Shown in pieces: positions 63,350 to 64,000 of a stretch of 64,000 bases of DNA; position 1 is the stretch's first letter; every line of letters starts with the position of its first letter. This DNA is from Gigaspora rosea. Its lineage: Eukaryota > Glomeromycota > Glomeromycetes > Diversisporales > Gigasporaceae. The DNA is taken from positions 1-64,000 of the forward strand of contig QKWP01000840.1 of the NCBI GenBank assembly GCA_003550325.1, in the 5' to 3' direction. The position numbers were made by a program, and so were the translations under genes. The notes under the pieces were generated by a model that was not told the DNA's origin, ran no database searches, and was given only the letters and a program-made list of their open reading frames with translations.

Positions 63350-63720
63350 GAAATCGTAAATTGGAATTGAAATAGAATTTTCGTGACCATTCGTAAATAA
63401 ATCGTTAAAAGTAGCACAGTACATTTGTTTTAAATCGTTAAAATAGCTATAACATTCGGTTATTTAAATATCAAAATCGATAAAAAATTGAAATAGAATT
63501 TTCGTAACCATTCGTAAATAAATCATTAAAAGTAGCACAGTACATTTGTTTTAAATCATTAAAATAACCATAACAATTGTTTATTTAAACATCAAAATCG
63601 ATAAAAATCGAAACAAAAAATTTCGTAACCATTCGTTAAAAGTAATACAATACATTTTTTTAAATTGTTAAAATAGTTATAAAAATCCTTTACTTAAACA
63701 TAAAATCGATAAAAATCGTT
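63350..63720 (+). repeat. Tandem repeat, three ~123-bp units
   Basis: Units start near 63357, 63483 and 63603 with ATTGAAATAGAATTTTCGT or a close form, followed by ACCATTCGTAAATAAATCG, AGCACAGTACATTTG and ATCAAAATCGATAAAAA. The third unit is more diverged. CG-containing words such as TTCGT and ATCGTTA are unusually frequent for this window. Confidence 0.8.
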
Positions 63721-63787
63721 AGAAATCAGGGTTAAAAAATATTATTACATAAATCATTATAAAATATATATATATATATATTTTTTT

Positions 63788-64000
63788 TTTATTATAAAAT
63801 GCCATAGTTGAAACTTTATTTAAATAAGTAAAAAGAATAATACATTTACATTTAAAGATTCAAAACTATATTTGTATTACTGTAAACAGGTACCCAATAT
63901 GACACCCTATTATCTATATGTACTATGATTAATTGTTTCAAATTAATTAACTAGCTAGAATAGGTTGGAGGAGACCACTAGGAGACCTATTATAAAATAT
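63788..64000 (+). repeat. Dispersed repeat, copy of 22290-22640
   Basis: Same orientation and order of phrases as 22340-22560 (CATAGTTGAAACTT, CTGTAAACAGGTACCCAATA, AGAATAGGTTGGAGG). It is cut by the window end. Confidence 0.75.

Overview
This is an AT-rich eukaryotic window, gene-poor and packed with repeats. It most likely comes from an arbuscular mycorrhizal fungus (Glomeromycotina, Rhizophagus- or Gigaspora-like). That placement is an inference. It rests on the low GC, the many short GT..AG introns, fungal-type CDC20, CDC48 and NPC2-like proteins, a SWIM/MULE transposase of a kind common in these genomes, and islands of compact host genes between long repeat tracts.

Host genes lie in two islands. 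Island 1 (about 7.8-11.3 kb, + strand) holds CDC20, the APC/C activator with a C-box, a Mad2-binding motif, WD40 repeats and an IR tail. Just after it is a five-exon gene, read here by hand splicing, for a 175-residue protein with two zinc knuckles and a WRxY linker, like the C-terminal half of the TRAMP subunits Air1/Air2. Island 2 (about 42.8-47.5 kb, - strand) holds CDC48/p97 in eight exons (829 residues, complete) and, upstream, a secreted ML-domain (NPC2-like) lipid-binding protein in two exons.

The rest is mobile DNA at several stages of decay. At 0.5-6.4 kb is a MULE transposon with about 60-bp terminal inverted repeats (TIRs) and a broken FAR1-like/MULE/SWIM transposase. At 58.7-62.5 kb is a broken LTR-retrotransposon gag-protease region that has taken two later insertions. 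Several families of non-autonomous elements recur: Tourist-like (3-bp TAA duplications, five copies), TTAA-flanked (two good copies and one degraded), TA-flanked with a GGCAAATTTGCC subterminal palindrome, a 9-bp-duplication MULE-like MITE, and two poly(A) retroposon families. One retroposon family has a tRNA-like head and 14-16-bp target-site duplications.

Two repeat systems look unusual. First, arrays at about 18.7-20.6, 28.3-31.5 and 49.1-50.5 kb alternate two palindromes every ~162 bp, so they read the same on both strands, like head-to-head concatemers. Second, a group of foldback elements has termini built from short repeated words that differ from copy to copy. Many share a degenerate TTAGGG-like core, and four show 8-bp target duplications (one imperfect). 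A large inverted repeat (23.3-27.7 versus 33.3-33.9 kb) keeps an unoccupied version of sites hit by three separate insertions, which gives their order and target duplications from this window alone.
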